From NCBI GenBank assembly GCA_959019775.1, contig CAUEPS010000001.1, positions 186,001 to 250,000 of the forward strand: a stretch of DNA of 64,000 nucleotides, in the 5' to 3' direction. The position numbers were made by a program, and so were the translations under genes. Position 1 is the stretch's first letter. Each line of letters starts with the position of its first letter. Positions 34,256-42,792 of this stretch are shown here, in pieces. The notes beneath the pieces are model-generated. The model saw only the letters and a program-made list of their open reading frames with translations. It did no database searches and was not told the DNA's origin. The DNA comes from an uncultured Collinsella sp. (lineage in GTDB: Bacteria; Actinomycetota; Coriobacteriia; Coriobacteriales; Coriobacteriaceae).

Positions 34256-34284
34256 GGTAATACTTAGGAATACCAAGTAATACC
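34256..34284 (+). promoter_or_regulatory. Possible operator upstream of the RelB-like gene
   Basis: GGTAATACTT and AAGTAATACC form an imperfect inverted repeat around AGGAATACC, with another GGTATT just upstream. Antitoxins of this family usually bind such palindromes to repress their own genes. A second hairpin (ATGCGGGCCA/TGGCCCGCAT, about 34308-34362) lies in the leader. Confidence 0.45.
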
Positions 34285-34398
34285 AACGCCGCAGAAACAA
34301 ACTCCGGATGCGGGCCAATCGGGTTGCCTTCACAGCCCGTCGCCCAGCCGCGTGGCCCGCATCTATCCGCACTACCGTCGTTTCAAAAAGGAAGCGCC

Positions 34399-34620
34399 AT
34401 GGCAGAACACATGACCCCCGTAGTCGCGAAGGTCTTGCCCGAGGAGAAGGCAGCCTTCGCGGCGGCAACTCAGCTCGTGGGCACCACGCCATCCAACGCC
34501 ATCCGCATGTTTATCGCCGCGTTCAATCGCTGCGGCACCTTTCCGTTTGACATCTCGCCCAACGGGGCCTTTGGCAAAGAGTGTCCTCAACAGCTAGTCG
34601 TTGAAGAACGTCCCCAATGA
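34399..34620 (+). CDS. RelB/DinJ-like ribbon-helix-helix protein (orphan antitoxin)
   Basis: 73 residues from ATG 34399 (ribosome site AAAGGAAGC). VVAKVLPEEKAAFAAATQLV and TTPSNAIRMFIAAFNRCG match the DNA-binding and dimer helices of the RelB/DinJ family, with the FPFDIS segment that follows. No toxin gene accompanies it. The last few codons (VVEERPQ) lie inside a GGGGAC-type repeat, so the C-terminus, where toxin binding normally occurs, may have been replaced by repeat insertion. Confidence 0.78.
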   Translation: MAEHMTPVVAKVLPEEKAAFAAATQLVGTTPSNAIRMFIAAFNRCGTFPFDISPNGAFGKECPQQLVVEERPQ

Positions 34621-34624
34621 CTAG
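34594..34624. repeat. GTCCCC-core hairpin at the end of the RelB-like gene
   Basis: CTAGTCGTTG pairs with CAATGACTAG around GAACGTCCC. The same words occur after gltD at 10877-10917 in the opposite orientation. Confidence 0.75.
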
Positions 34625-34643
34625 TCGTCGGGAGGAGGTCGGC

Positions 34644-35555
34644 ATGCTCAATGCGATGATTTGGGCGCTTGCCTGTTTTGGCGTCGTCGCTGCCGATATT
34701 GCCCTGAGCGTGGTTTTGTTTTCCGCTCTGGGCGTCGCGTCAGTGTTCATGGGTTTTTCGATCGATGACCTCGACATTCAATTGCTTCAGGCCGTCGCGC
34801 AGACGGCATCGTTTTTGATGGCGCTACTGTGGTGGCGTTATCTGTGGCCGCGTTCGTTTATGGCACGCCGGCAAAGCGAGCATCCGCTCGGCGGGGGAGC
34901 ACGTGGGGCGTGGAAGCGCATCGCCTGCGTTATCGTGATTGGCCTGGCCCTGCAGGTGGTTGTTGGCTACGTGACCGACGCCGTGCTGTCGCTGTTGCCC
35001 GAGGCCGCGGCCGACTACAGCGAGCTTGTCGAGGAAACAGGCATGGGCGACACCAGCTATCTCGCCGTCCTGACTACGGTGCTCGGTGCCCCATTTTGTG
35101 AAGAGCTGCTGGTGCGCGGCATTATTTTTGAGTTTTCGCTCCGAGCGTTTAATCCGCAGTGCCGCCCACTTTGGAAGCGCCGGCGTCGTGCGAGCGCGCA
35201 GGACGGAGCCATGGTGCCCTGGGCGGCCCCAAGCACGTGGGGTATCGCCGCGGCGATTGTGTTGCAGGCGGCAATCTTCGGTTTTATGCACATGAATTGG
35301 GTGCAGGGTTGCTACGCGGGTGCCGCCGGCCTCATCTTTGGTTGGGTGCTCGTGACGACCGGAAAGCTCCGCTACACGATCCTGCTGCACTTTGCCTTTA
35401 ATGCCGGGTCGTATCTCATGACGTTGCTCTGGTTTGTGAACACGCCGCTCGATGTGGCAATTACGGTCGCTATCGCCGGCGTCATCCTCGTTGAGGCAAT
35501 GCGTTCGCTGCGCCACGCGTGTGGGGTGGATGCAGCGAGCGCACCGCTGCCCTAG
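34644..35555 (+). CDS. CPBP-family intramembrane glutamic protease
   Basis: 303 residues with seven or eight hydrophobic segments. The CPBP/CAAX-like (Abi) motifs are intact: E153-E154 in FCEELLVRG, H216 in FGFMHMNWVQ, and H249-x3-N253 in LHFAFNAGS. Such enzymes cleave prenylated or peptide substrates in the membrane; in bacteria some act in bacteriocin immunity or signalling. An insertion of about 30 basic residues (PLWKRRRRASAQDG) lies between motifs 1 and 2. ATG 34644 follows GGAGGAGG. The stop shares a CTAG with the stop of the convergent gene. Confidence 0.9.
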   Translation: MLNAMIWALACFGVVAADIALSVVLFSALGVASVFMGFSIDDLDIQLLQAVAQTASFLMALLWWRYLWPRSFMARRQSEHPLGGGARGAWKRIACVIVIGLALQVVVGYVTDAVLSLLPEAAADYSELVEETGMGDTSYLAVLTTVLGAPFCEELLVRGIIFEFSLRAFNPQCRPLWKRRRRASAQDGAMVPWAAPSTWGIAAAIVLQAAIFGFMHMNWVQGCYAGAAGLIFGWVLVTTGKLRYTILLHFAFNAGSYLMTLLWFVNTPLDVAITVAIAGVILVEAMRSLRHACGVDAASAPLP

Positions 35556-37684
35556 TTGCGGCGTCCGCCTCCGTTGGCGCCCTGACGCCCCTGGGCCGCG
35601 CGATTGCGACCGGCAGTGTTCTGTGCGCGCGACATGCCGCTGTGCCCCTTGCTACCCTTGGGCCCCTTGCCGGCGCCACCGTGCGGCTTGCCGCCCTTCT
35701 TGCCGGTTCCATGCCCGCCGTTGGCAGATGTCTCGCCCGGGCGCGGCGGCACGGGACGAATCAGGCAATGCTTGGTGTAGCCAATCAGATCGCGGCGGCC
35801 GGCTTTTTCCAGCGCCTCGCGCACGAGCTTGTAGTTCTCGGGCTTGCGATACTGGATGAGCGCACGTTGCATGGCCTTCTCGTGCGGGTCGCGCGCCACA
35901 TAGATCGGCTCCATGGTGCGCGGATCCACGCCGGTGTAGTACATACAGGTCGACATGGTGGACGGCGTGGGGTAGAAGTCCTGCACCTGCTCGGGCATGT
36001 AGCCCATGTCGCGCACGGCCTCGGCGAGGTCCACGGCTTCCTTCATCGTCGAGCCGGGATGGCTCGATATCAGATACGGCACCACATACTGCTTGAGTCC
36101 GTATTCGCGGTTCAAGCGCTCAAATTTGCGACAGAACGCATCGTAGACGGCGCGGCTCGGCTTGCCCATTACGGAGAGCACCGCGTCGCTCACGTGCTCG
36201 GGTGCCACGCGTAGCTGGCCCGAGACATGGTGTTCCAGCAGCTCGCGCAAAAACTCGTCCGAGGCATCGGCCATGGTGTAGTCAAAACGGATGCCGCTGC
36301 GCACGAAGACCTTCTTGACGCCCGGCAGCTGGCGCAGGTCGCGCAGCAACTGCGTATAGCCGCTCTCGTCGACCACCATGTTCTTGCATACGCTCGGCCA
36401 CAGGCAGCGCTTGTTCTTGCACACGCCGTGCTTGAGCTGCTTGTCGCAGGCAGGGCGGCTAAAGTTTGCCGTCGGTCCGCCCACGTCGTTGATGTAGCCC
36501 TTAAACTCGGGATCGCGCGTGAGCAGCTCGGCCTCGCGCATGATCGAATCGTGGCTGCGCATCTGCAGCACGCGCCCCTGGTGGAAGGTGAGGGCGCAAA
36601 ATGAACACTCACCAAAACAGCCACGGTTGGAGCTAATGGAAAACTTGATCTCGGCAAAGGCCGGCACGCCGCCTGCCGCGTCGTAGTCGGGATGCCAATC
36701 ACGTGCGTAGGGGAGCTCGGCCACCTCGTCCATCTCATCGGTGGTGAGCGTCGCCGACGGCGGGTTCTGTACCACATAGACGCTGTTGGGATAGGGCTCC
36801 ACCAGGCGGTGTCCGGTGATGGGGTCCATGTTTTGCTGCTGCACGTTAAAACTGCGCGCGTAGTTGAGCTTGTCGGCGGTAAGGTCGTCCCAGCTGGGCA
36901 GCAGGTCGTAGTCGTAGACCTCGTCGAGCGAACCCGTGCGGTAAACGGTGCCATTGATATAGGTAATCTGGTCGACGGGCAGTCCCGCGTCGAGCGCGTC
37001 GGCGATCTCGACGATTGCGTGCTCGCCCATGCCGTAGATGAGGATGTCGGCGCCCGAGTCGAGTAGTACCGAGTGCTTGAGCTTGTCCTGCCAGTAGTCG
37101 TAGTGGGCCAGGCGGCGCAGGCTTGCCTCGATGCCGCCGATAATGATGGGAGCGTCCTTAAACGTCTGGCGGATGAGGTTGCCGTAGACCGTGACGGCAC
37201 GATTGGGGCGGTGCCCCTCCTCGCCACCGGGGGTATAGGCGTCGGTGTGGCGGCGGTGCTTGGTCACCGAATAGTGGTTGACCATGGAGTCCATGTTGCC
37301 GGCGCTGACGAGAAAGCCCAGGCGCGGCTCACCGAGCACGCTGATGCTGGCGGGGTCGGTCCAGTCGGGCTGGCAGATGATGCCCACCTTGTAGCCGTGC
37401 GCGTCGAGGACGCGGCTGATGATGGCCATACCAAAGCTAGGGTGGTCCACGTAGGCGTCGCCGCAGATGTAGACAAAGTCGCACTGGTCCCAGCCGCGCG
37501 CATCCATGTCGGCGCGGCTGACGGGGAGGAACTTATCGCGGCCCGGACGCCAGGGGCGCGTGGGCGCTGCTGGGGTATGCGTGGTGTGCCCACCCTGCGC
37601 CTTGCCGCCGCGCTTTTGCTGCTGGCCCTGTTTGCCCTGCTGGCTGCGCTGGTTGTTCTGAGCGTGCTGAGGCTTTTTTGCCAC
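35552..37684 (-). CDS. YgiQ-family radical SAM protein
   Basis: 710 residues from GTG 37684, preceded by GGGAGGG; the longer frame to 37855 has no support. A basic Gln/Lys-rich N-terminus leads to the YgiQ body: FVYICGDAYVDHPSFG, PIIIGGIEASLRR, the radical SAM cluster CFGECSFC, VFVRSGIRFDY, and CMYYTGVDPRTM. The C-terminal 60 residues are Gly/Lys/Arg repeats. Family members carry a vitamin B12-like N-terminal domain and a SAM barrel; the reaction is not established. It ends overlapping the CPBP gene by four bases with no room for a terminator. Confidence 0.92.
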   Translation of the reverse strand: MAKKPQHAQNNQRSQQGKQGQQQKRGGKAQGGHTTHTPAAPTRPWRPGRDKFLPVSRADMDARGWDQCDFVYICGDAYVDHPSFGMAIISRVLDAHGYKVGIICQPDWTDPASISVLGEPRLGFLVSAGNMDSMVNHYSVTKHRRHTDAYTPGGEEGHRPNRAVTVYGNLIRQTFKDAPIIIGGIEASLRRLAHYDYWQDKLKHSVLLDSGADILIYGMGEHAIVEIADALDAGLPVDQITYINGTVYRTGSLDEVYDYDLLPSWDDLTADKLNYARSFNVQQQNMDPITGHRLVEPYPNSVYVVQNPPSATLTTDEMDEVAELPYARDWHPDYDAAGGVPAFAEIKFSISSNRGCFGECSFCALTFHQGRVLQMRSHDSIMREAELLTRDPEFKGYINDVGGPTANFSRPACDKQLKHGVCKNKRCLWPSVCKNMVVDESGYTQLLRDLRQLPGVKKVFVRSGIRFDYTMADASDEFLRELLEHHVSGQLRVAPEHVSDAVLSVMGKPSRAVYDAFCRKFERLNREYGLKQYVVPYLISSHPGSTMKEAVDLAEAVRDMGYMPEQVQDFYPTPSTMSTCMYYTGVDPRTMEPIYVARDPHEKAMQRALIQYRKPENYKLVREALEKAGRRDLIGYTKHCLIRPVPPRPGETSANGGHGTGKKGGKPHGGAGKGPKGSKGHSGMSRAQNTAGRNRAAQGRQGANGGGRRN

Positions 37685-37722
37685 GATCCCTCCCGGTGTT
37701 TGTATGCTGCTCGTAATTGTAA

Positions 37723-37755
37723 CCAGTCTTTTTGGGACGGGGCTAAAAAGACTGG
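37723..37755. repeat. GGGACGGGG-core hairpin, AGTCTTTTT stem version
   Basis: CCAGTCTTTTT pairs perfectly with AAAAAGACTGG around GGGACGGGGCT. The same core, with a different stem, forms the large repeat at 57770-57896. It lies in the divergent spacer between ygiQ and the DUF1275 gene, which holds no other certain feature. Confidence 0.88.
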
Positions 37756-37937
37756 TGGAGTACACGAGCCGGCGGATCGGCGTGTCGATGCGGGTGCCGT
37801 TTGTTTCCAGACTGTGTATCCCCGTGTCGAAGGGGCCGTCTCGCGCGCACGCCATGTTGTCAATGGGTTACAGTATGAACGGCGGCTATGTTTCCGCCAA
37901 CGCACGAGAGAGTCGTCAACAAGGAGGATGCACGACG

Positions 37938-38654
37938 ATGCAGCGTGCCAAACAGATATCGGAGTCTATTGAGCTGGGCATCATCTTGGCGCTCGCCGGT
38001 GGCTTTATGGACGTGTATTCGTACATTGGGCGCGACCATGTTTTCGCCAACGCGCAGACAGGCAACATCCTGCTCGTGGGCGTGAGCATCTCGGAGGGCA
38101 ACTGGGCACTTGCGGGGCGCTACTTCTTCCCTGTGGTGTCGTTTGCCGTGGGTATTATGCTTGCCGATCTGGTACACGAGCGGTTTGGCAGCGTGATCCA
38201 CTGGCGTCAGGTGACGGTGTTCTTTGAAGCCGTCATCTTGCTGGGCGTGAGCTTTATCCCCGGTGGCGGTTACAACCTGCTCGCCAACTGCCTCACCTCT
38301 TTTGCCTGCGGCATGCAAGTCGAGAGCTTCCGCAAGATCCACGGTCACGGCATCGCTACGACCATGTGCATCGGCAACTTGCGCAACGCGCTGCAAAACG
38401 TGGACGATTACATCATCACCCACAGGCGCGGCTTTTTGGAAAACGGCCTGCTGTACTTTGGCGTGATCTTTACCTTTGTGTTTGGCGCCGTGCTGGGCAA
38501 CTGGTGTATTGAGCGCATGGGGCTGCACGCCATCGTCGTGGCGAGTTTGCTGCTGTTTGTCGCGTTTGCCATCATGTTCATCGACCGCGAGCGCGACTTG
38601 CGCTTACGCTGGAAGGCTGCGGCCGAGGCTTGGAAAGAGGGCTGCCGAAAGTAA
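37938..38654 (+). CDS. DUF1275 (YoaK-family) membrane protein
   Basis: 238 residues with six membrane segments. The family pattern is clear: GGFMDVYSYIGRDHVFANAQTGN at the N-terminus (seen at residues 20-42), NCLTSFACGMQVESFRK in the middle and FGAVLGNW later. Function of the family is not known; it is widespread in gut and lactic bacteria. ATG 37938 is preceded by AAGGAGG at ten bases. Monocistronic, with a terminator directly after it. Confidence 0.9.
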   Translation: MQRAKQISESIELGIILALAGGFMDVYSYIGRDHVFANAQTGNILLVGVSISEGNWALAGRYFFPVVSFAVGIMLADLVHERFGSVIHWRQVTVFFEAVILLGVSFIPGGGYNLLANCLTSFACGMQVESFRKIHGHGIATTMCIGNLRNALQNVDDYIITHRRGFLENGLLYFGVIFTFVFGAVLGNWCIERMGLHAIVVASLLLFVAFAIMFIDRERDLRLRWKAAAEAWKEGCRK

Positions 38655-38657
38655 CCG

Positions 38658-38696
38658 ATTGCGGCAAAGGGGCTGTCCCTTTGCCGCAATATTTTT
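38658..38696 (+). terminator. Terminator after the DUF1275 gene
   Basis: ATTGCGGCAAAGGG pairs with CCCTTTGCCGCAAT around GCTGT, followed by ATTTTT. The hairpin top GGGGCTGTCCC also fits the GGGAC/GTCCC repeat core, so it may be a repeat used as terminator. Confidence 0.88.
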
Positions 38697-38709
38697 CATC
38701 ATCTGTTGA

Positions 38710-38760
38710 AACGCTTTAACACTTTTGACGTTCTCACGCGTTTTTTGTTTCAAAAGCGTT
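38710..38760 (+). promoter_or_regulatory. Inverted repeat upstream of fucO
   Basis: AACGCTTT at 38710-38717 and AAAGCGTT at 38753-38760, each centred on GC/CG like LacI-family half sites, flank an AT-rich stretch 60-110 bases before the fucO start. Could be a sugar-responsive or catabolite operator pair; unproven. Confidence 0.4.
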
Positions 38761-38819
38761 AGGATGGGACTTATAGCGCGGGGCGTAATGGATGCCCCGC
38801 ACACGATGGGAGGCTATCA

Positions 38820-39986
38820 ATGGCTAATCGTTTCGTTCTCAATACCATCTCTTATCATGGTTCCGGCGCCATCAAGGAGATCCCCGGCGAGCTCCAGCGT
38901 CGCGGCTACAAGAAGATCTTCGTCTGCTCCGACCCCGATCTGGTCAAGTTTGGCGTTACCGCTAAGGTGACCGACGAGCTCGACGCCGCCGGCATCGCAT
39001 GGAGCCTCTACTCCGAGATCAAGCCCAACCCCACCATCCAGAACGTCAAGGACGGCGTCGAGGCCTTCAAGGCCGCCGAGGCTGACGCTATCGTGACCAT
39101 CGGCGGCGGCTCCTCCATGGACACCGCTAAGGCCATCGGCATCATCATCAACAACCCCGAGTTTGCCGATGTCCGCAGCCTCGAGGGCGTTGCTCCGACT
39201 AAGAACCACGCCGTGTTCACCATCGCTGTGCCGACGACCGCCGGTACCGCTGCTGAGGTGACCATCAACTACGTCATCACCGACCCCGAGAAGGTCCGCA
39301 AGTTCGTGTGCGTCGACACCAACGATGCCCCCGAGGTTGCTGTCGTCGATCCCGACATGATGGCTTCCATGCCCGCCGGCCTGACCGCTTCCACTGGCAT
39401 GGACGCACTGACCCACGCCATCGAGGGCTACACCACCAAGGGCGCTTGGGAGCTCTCCGACATGTTCCACTTTGAGGCTATCAAGCTGATCAGCGAGAAC
39501 CTGCGCGACTCCGTTGCCGAGGCCAAGTCCGGCAAGCCCGGCTCCGGCCGCGAGGGCATGGCTCTTGGCCAGTATGTCGCTGGCATGGGCTTCTCCAATG
39601 TCGGCCTGGGCATCGACCACGCCATGGCTCACACCCTGTCCGCTCACTACGACACCCCGCACGGCGTCGCCTGCGCCATGCTGCTGCCGATCGCCATGGA
39701 GTTCAACAAGCCGGTTTGCGCCGAGCGCCTGGCCAAGGTCGCCGTCGCCATGGGCGTTGACACCACGGGCATGAGCACCGACGAGGCCGCCGATGCTGCC
39801 ATCGCCGCCGTCAAGCAGCTTTCCGCCGACGTGAACATCCCGCACGTCTGCGAGGCCATGAAGGCTGACGAAATCGAGGTCCTGGCCAAGGACGCCATGG
39901 CCGACGCCTGCTTCCCGGGCAACCCGCGCGAGGCGACGCTCGACGACGTCATCGAGCTCTTCAAGAAGATCTGCCCGGCTGCCTAA
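38820..39986 (+). CDS. fucO: Iron-containing alcohol dehydrogenase, lactaldehyde reductase type
   Basis: 388 residues. Very close to the FucO pattern (MANRFVLN start, IGGGSSMDTAKAIGIIINN, NNPEFADVRSLEG, PTTAGTAAEVTINYVITD). Fe ligands are in MDALTHAIEG, DHAMAHTLSAH and DTPHG. Reduces L-lactaldehyde to 1,2-propanediol with NADH in anaerobic fucose or rhamnose breakdown, or acts on related small aldehydes. Strong codon bias suggests high expression. Stands alone; no fucose genes are nearby. Confidence 0.93.
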   Translation: MANRFVLNTISYHGSGAIKEIPGELQRRGYKKIFVCSDPDLVKFGVTAKVTDELDAAGIAWSLYSEIKPNPTIQNVKDGVEAFKAAEADAIVTIGGGSSMDTAKAIGIIINNPEFADVRSLEGVAPTKNHAVFTIAVPTTAGTAAEVTINYVITDPEKVRKFVCVDTNDAPEVAVVDPDMMASMPAGLTASTGMDALTHAIEGYTTKGAWELSDMFHFEAIKLISENLRDSVAEAKSGKPGSGREGMALGQYVAGMGFSNVGLGIDHAMAHTLSAHYDTPHGVACAMLLPIAMEFNKPVCAERLAKVAVAMGVDTTGMSTDEAADAAIAAVKQLSADVNIPHVCEAMKADEIEVLAKDAMADACFPGNPREATLDDVIELFKKICPAA

Positions 39987-39996
39987 CTTGGTTCGG

Positions 39997-40121
39997 CGGG
40001 CCCCTGCCCGTTAGCCCCACAATCGTCCTCGGACATGTCGGAAGCCCCCGCTGCGCACTTCGTGCGGCGGGGGCTTCCTCCGTCCTGCGGAAAGATTGTG
40101 GGGCAAACGGGCAGGGGCCCG
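39997..40121. terminator. 125-bp palindrome with central terminator hairpin after fucO
   Basis: Outer arms CGGGCCCCTGCCCGTT and AACGGGCAGGGGCCCG, second arms GCCCCACAATC and GATTGTGGGGC, then an inner stem GGAAGCCCCCGC/GCGGGGGCTTCC around a TTCG-type loop. No long T-run follows the outer arms; the inner stem is followed by TCC. A transcript would fold into a very long stem, which could stabilise the fucO mRNA end as well as stop transcription. Confidence 0.75.
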
Positions 40122-40243
40122 ACGGCTCGTTATCGTGGCGGGCGCAGTTCTGAAGAGCTCGATGGGTCATCTCGCTAGGTAAAAAGATGGTTCACGGTGG
40201 TATCGTTGCTGTGGGTTTAATTCGATATGAAAGGGTGACTTTG

Positions 40244-41272
40244 GTGTCCAAGATGGATTCTACGCTCTCCTATATTACTGACCAGTTGAAAGCGCTTACC
40301 TCGATTGCTTCGCCTACGGGCTATACCCGTGCGGCGACTGATTATCTGATGGAGACGTTGCGCGATATGGGCTTTGGGCCCGAGCGCTCCAATAAGGGCA
40401 ACGTGCTCGTTGAGCTTGGCGGCGAGGGCGAGCCGCTTGTGTTGGCGAGCCATGTCGATACCCTGGGCGCCATGGTGCGCTCCATTAAGGACAATGGCCG
40501 CCTGCGTCCCACGACGCTTGGTGGACACCAGTGGTCTACGGCCGATGGCGAGAACTGCACCGTCTACACGCGTGACGGCAATGTGTACACGGGTGTGGTC
40601 CTCAATACCGAGCCTTCGGCGCACGTGGCCGATGAGCCGGTCAAGACCATCGAGAAGAACATGGAAATCCTGCTCGACGAGAACGTTGACAGCAAGGACG
40701 ATGTGCTCGAGCTGGGTATTCAGACCGGCGACATCATCGCTATGGATCCGCGCACCACGGTGACGGAGAGCGGATACATTAAGAGCCGCTTCCTGGACGA
40801 CAAGCTGTCCGCGTCGATTCTGCTGGGTCTGGCCCGCGCCGTTGCTGACGGCGAAGTGTCGCTTTCGCGCAAGGTTTCGTTGCTCTTTACGGTGTACGAG
40901 GAGGTCGGCCACGGCGGTGCCTTTGTGCCGGCCGACACGCGCGAGATGATCAGCGTGGACATGGGCTGCGTGGGCGACGACCTGGGCTGCACCGAGCGCA
41001 TGGTTTCGATTTGCGCCAAGGATTCGGGCGGTCCGTACAACTACGACCTGGTAACCACGCTGTCCAACATCGCGCGCGAGCTGGAGCTCGATTACGCCAT
41101 CGATGTGTACCCGCACTATGGCTCCGACGTCGAGGCCACGCTCTCGGCCGGCTACGACATTCGCCATGGTCTGATCGGCCCCGGCGTGTACGCGAGCCAC
41201 AACTACGAGCGCAGCCACATCGACGGCGTGCGCAATACCTACGAGCTGGTTCGCGCCTACGTTCAGCGCTAG
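40244..41272 (+). CDS. M42-family aminopeptidase
   Basis: 342 residues from GTG 40244 (GAAAGGG upstream; in-frame Met at 40253). Binuclear-metal peptidase. The metal and catalytic residues appear in order: ASHVDTLG, LDDKLSA, the EE pair of YEEVGHGG, SVDMGCV and the last histidine in YASHNYERSH. The usual M42 cap domain is present. Members trim peptides (deblocking or glutamyl aminopeptidases). Monocistronic; a terminator follows. Confidence 0.91.
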   Translation: MSKMDSTLSYITDQLKALTSIASPTGYTRAATDYLMETLRDMGFGPERSNKGNVLVELGGEGEPLVLASHVDTLGAMVRSIKDNGRLRPTTLGGHQWSTADGENCTVYTRDGNVYTGVVLNTEPSAHVADEPVKTIEKNMEILLDENVDSKDDVLELGIQTGDIIAMDPRTTVTESGYIKSRFLDDKLSASILLGLARAVADGEVSLSRKVSLLFTVYEEVGHGGAFVPADTREMISVDMGCVGDDLGCTERMVSICAKDSGGPYNYDLVTTLSNIARELELDYAIDVYPHYGSDVEATLSAGYDIRHGLIGPGVYASHNYERSHIDGVRNTYELVRAYVQR

Positions 41273-41305
41273 GGGAGTAGCTTGCGACTCGGCTGACCGA
41301 TCGCT

Positions 41306-41331
41306 AAGGCCCGATTTCTCGGGCCTTTTTT
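41306..41331 (+). terminator. Terminator after the M42 peptidase
   Basis: AAGGCCCGA pairs with TCGGGCCTT, followed by TTTT. Confidence 0.92.
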
Positions 41332-41341
41332 CGTTTTGGGT

Positions 41342-41396
41342 TGTTTAGTATTATGATGTATGTAATCTATTAACTAAACGTTTAAATTACTTAACG
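41342..41396 (+). promoter_or_regulatory. AT-rich promoter/operator of the HTH-HipA-like gene
   Basis: GTTTAGT (41342-41348) and ACTAAAC (41373-41379) form an inverted repeat; a second weak one, CGTTTAA/TTAACG, spans 41379-41396. The stretch is much richer in A and T than its surroundings. Likely the binding site for the gene's own HTH domain, by analogy with HipB. Confidence 0.5.
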
Positions 41397-41410
41397 AGGT
41401 GATGCGGTGT

Positions 41411-42784
41411 ATGGATACGTCTGAGTACTTGTCTATGGGTGATGCTGCCCGCCTGCTGGGCGTTACGAAAGCCCGCATATCTCAACTTGCCGCATCGGGA
41501 ACGCTCACGTGCGATATTGTGGGCGGACGGAAGATGGTCGAGCACAATTCCGCGGTCGCTTATCAAAAGGTCCGCAAACGTGGACGCCGTCCTGCGGCCG
41601 ATGTGGGGCGCAAGTTTACGCTGATGTCCGCCGACCATGAGGTCGCGCATGTCTCATTTGATCCGACGCGTGAGTTTCCCTTCGAAATCGCCGAGGTCCT
41701 CGATGCGCAGAGGATGCCGTTTGGCACGTGCTCGAGCTCTTCTCCTACGGTGAATAAACGGGAGCTCAACGTGTGGTGGAGCCATCGGTCGGTGCCTGAC
41801 GTCCGCCCCGGACTCGTCTCGCGCTATCGTGAACTGGGGATTGCCAGTGGCATCGAGGTTCCGGTTCGGTGCCTGGGCCTATCACTTTCGGATTGTTATT
41901 GGCTGCGGCCGGCAGAATGCGACGGGTTCGAATGGCGAAACCTCAATTACTTCGAGAACGATTTTGAGCGATCGGCGTCCGAAGAGCGTTCGGGTTGGCT
42001 GGAAGGCATCGGTCTTAAAAATCCCGACAACACATCCGAGGGCGAGCTTCCTAAATCGTGGATGATTCGCAACGGTGTTCGCGTTCTGGTCAAGGGGTGC
42101 GGCATGGACGACCAACGGCCCTTTAACGAGGCGGTTGCAACGGCCCTGCATCGTCGCTTGCTGTCGGAGGGCGAGTTTGTTCCTTATACGGTTGAGCGGA
42201 TGTTCGATGGCCCTGTGTGTCTGTGCGACGACTTTCTTGACGGCCGCGAGGAATACGTTCCGGCTGTTTACGTTAAGGGCGCACTTGGCAGCCAGCGGGG
42301 AAATTCGACATACGATCGATACTGTCGCTACCTTGGCAAGCATGGCGCCGATGGGGCCGCTGTGAGAAGGTCTATGTCGCAGATGATTGTCTGCGATGCC
42401 CTTTTGGCCAACAGCGACCGCCATTGGCGGAACTTCGGCATCATCCGCAATGTCGACACCCTGGAGATAAGGCCTGCTCTGCTGTTCGATAGCGGCAACT
42501 GCCTGTGGTACAACGTACCAACTGCCGTGCTCGCAGCTGGGGAGTTTGGGTTTTCCGCTAAGCCGTTTGGGCCCGACCCTTCCGTCCAGCTGGCGCTTGC
42601 GGACTCACTCGATTGGTTCAATTCATCGCGGCTCAACGGATTTGTTGATGAGGCGATCGAGATTCTTTCGCAGAGCGAATGGGCCACGGCGGGGGGTCGA
42701 CTCGAGGCCATTTGCCGCGGCCTCGAGCGTCGCGTAATCGAGGTTAGTGCCGCTGTTGAGGTGCTTCGACACGTGCAGCGATAA
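41411..42784 (+). CDS. HTH-HipA-like kinase, single chain
   Basis: 457 residues from ATG 41411 (GAGGTGAT upstream). Residues about 7-45 are an excisionase/MerR-type helix-turn-helix (MGDAARLLGVTKARISQLAA, then a wing ending GGRKMV). The C-terminal half carries HipA-kinase signatures: the catalytic loop N334-S-D336-R-H-W-R-N341-FG and the metal-binding D360 in LLFDSGN, with W-x-IRNGVRVLVKGC as a candidate nucleotide-lysine region. HipA toxins phosphorylate translation factors and are normally paired with a separate HipB; here DNA-binding and kinase parts are joined. Target unknown. Confidence 0.8.
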   Translation: MDTSEYLSMGDAARLLGVTKARISQLAASGTLTCDIVGGRKMVEHNSAVAYQKVRKRGRRPAADVGRKFTLMSADHEVAHVSFDPTREFPFEIAEVLDAQRMPFGTCSSSSPTVNKRELNVWWSHRSVPDVRPGLVSRYRELGIASGIEVPVRCLGLSLSDCYWLRPAECDGFEWRNLNYFENDFERSASEERSGWLEGIGLKNPDNTSEGELPKSWMIRNGVRVLVKGCGMDDQRPFNEAVATALHRRLLSEGEFVPYTVERMFDGPVCLCDDFLDGREEYVPAVYVKGALGSQRGNSTYDRYCRYLGKHGADGAAVRRSMSQMIVCDALLANSDRHWRNFGIIRNVDTLEIRPALLFDSGNCLWYNVPTAVLAAGEFGFSAKPFGPDPSVQLALADSLDWFNSSRLNGFVDEAIEILSQSEWATAGGRLEAICRGLERRVIEVSAAVEVLRHVQR

Positions 42785-42792
42785 ACCTGCGG

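Noticed and set aside
41920..41940. tRNA T-loop-like GGTTCGAAT
   Set aside because: It lies inside the HipA-like coding region and no cloverleaf can be drawn around it.
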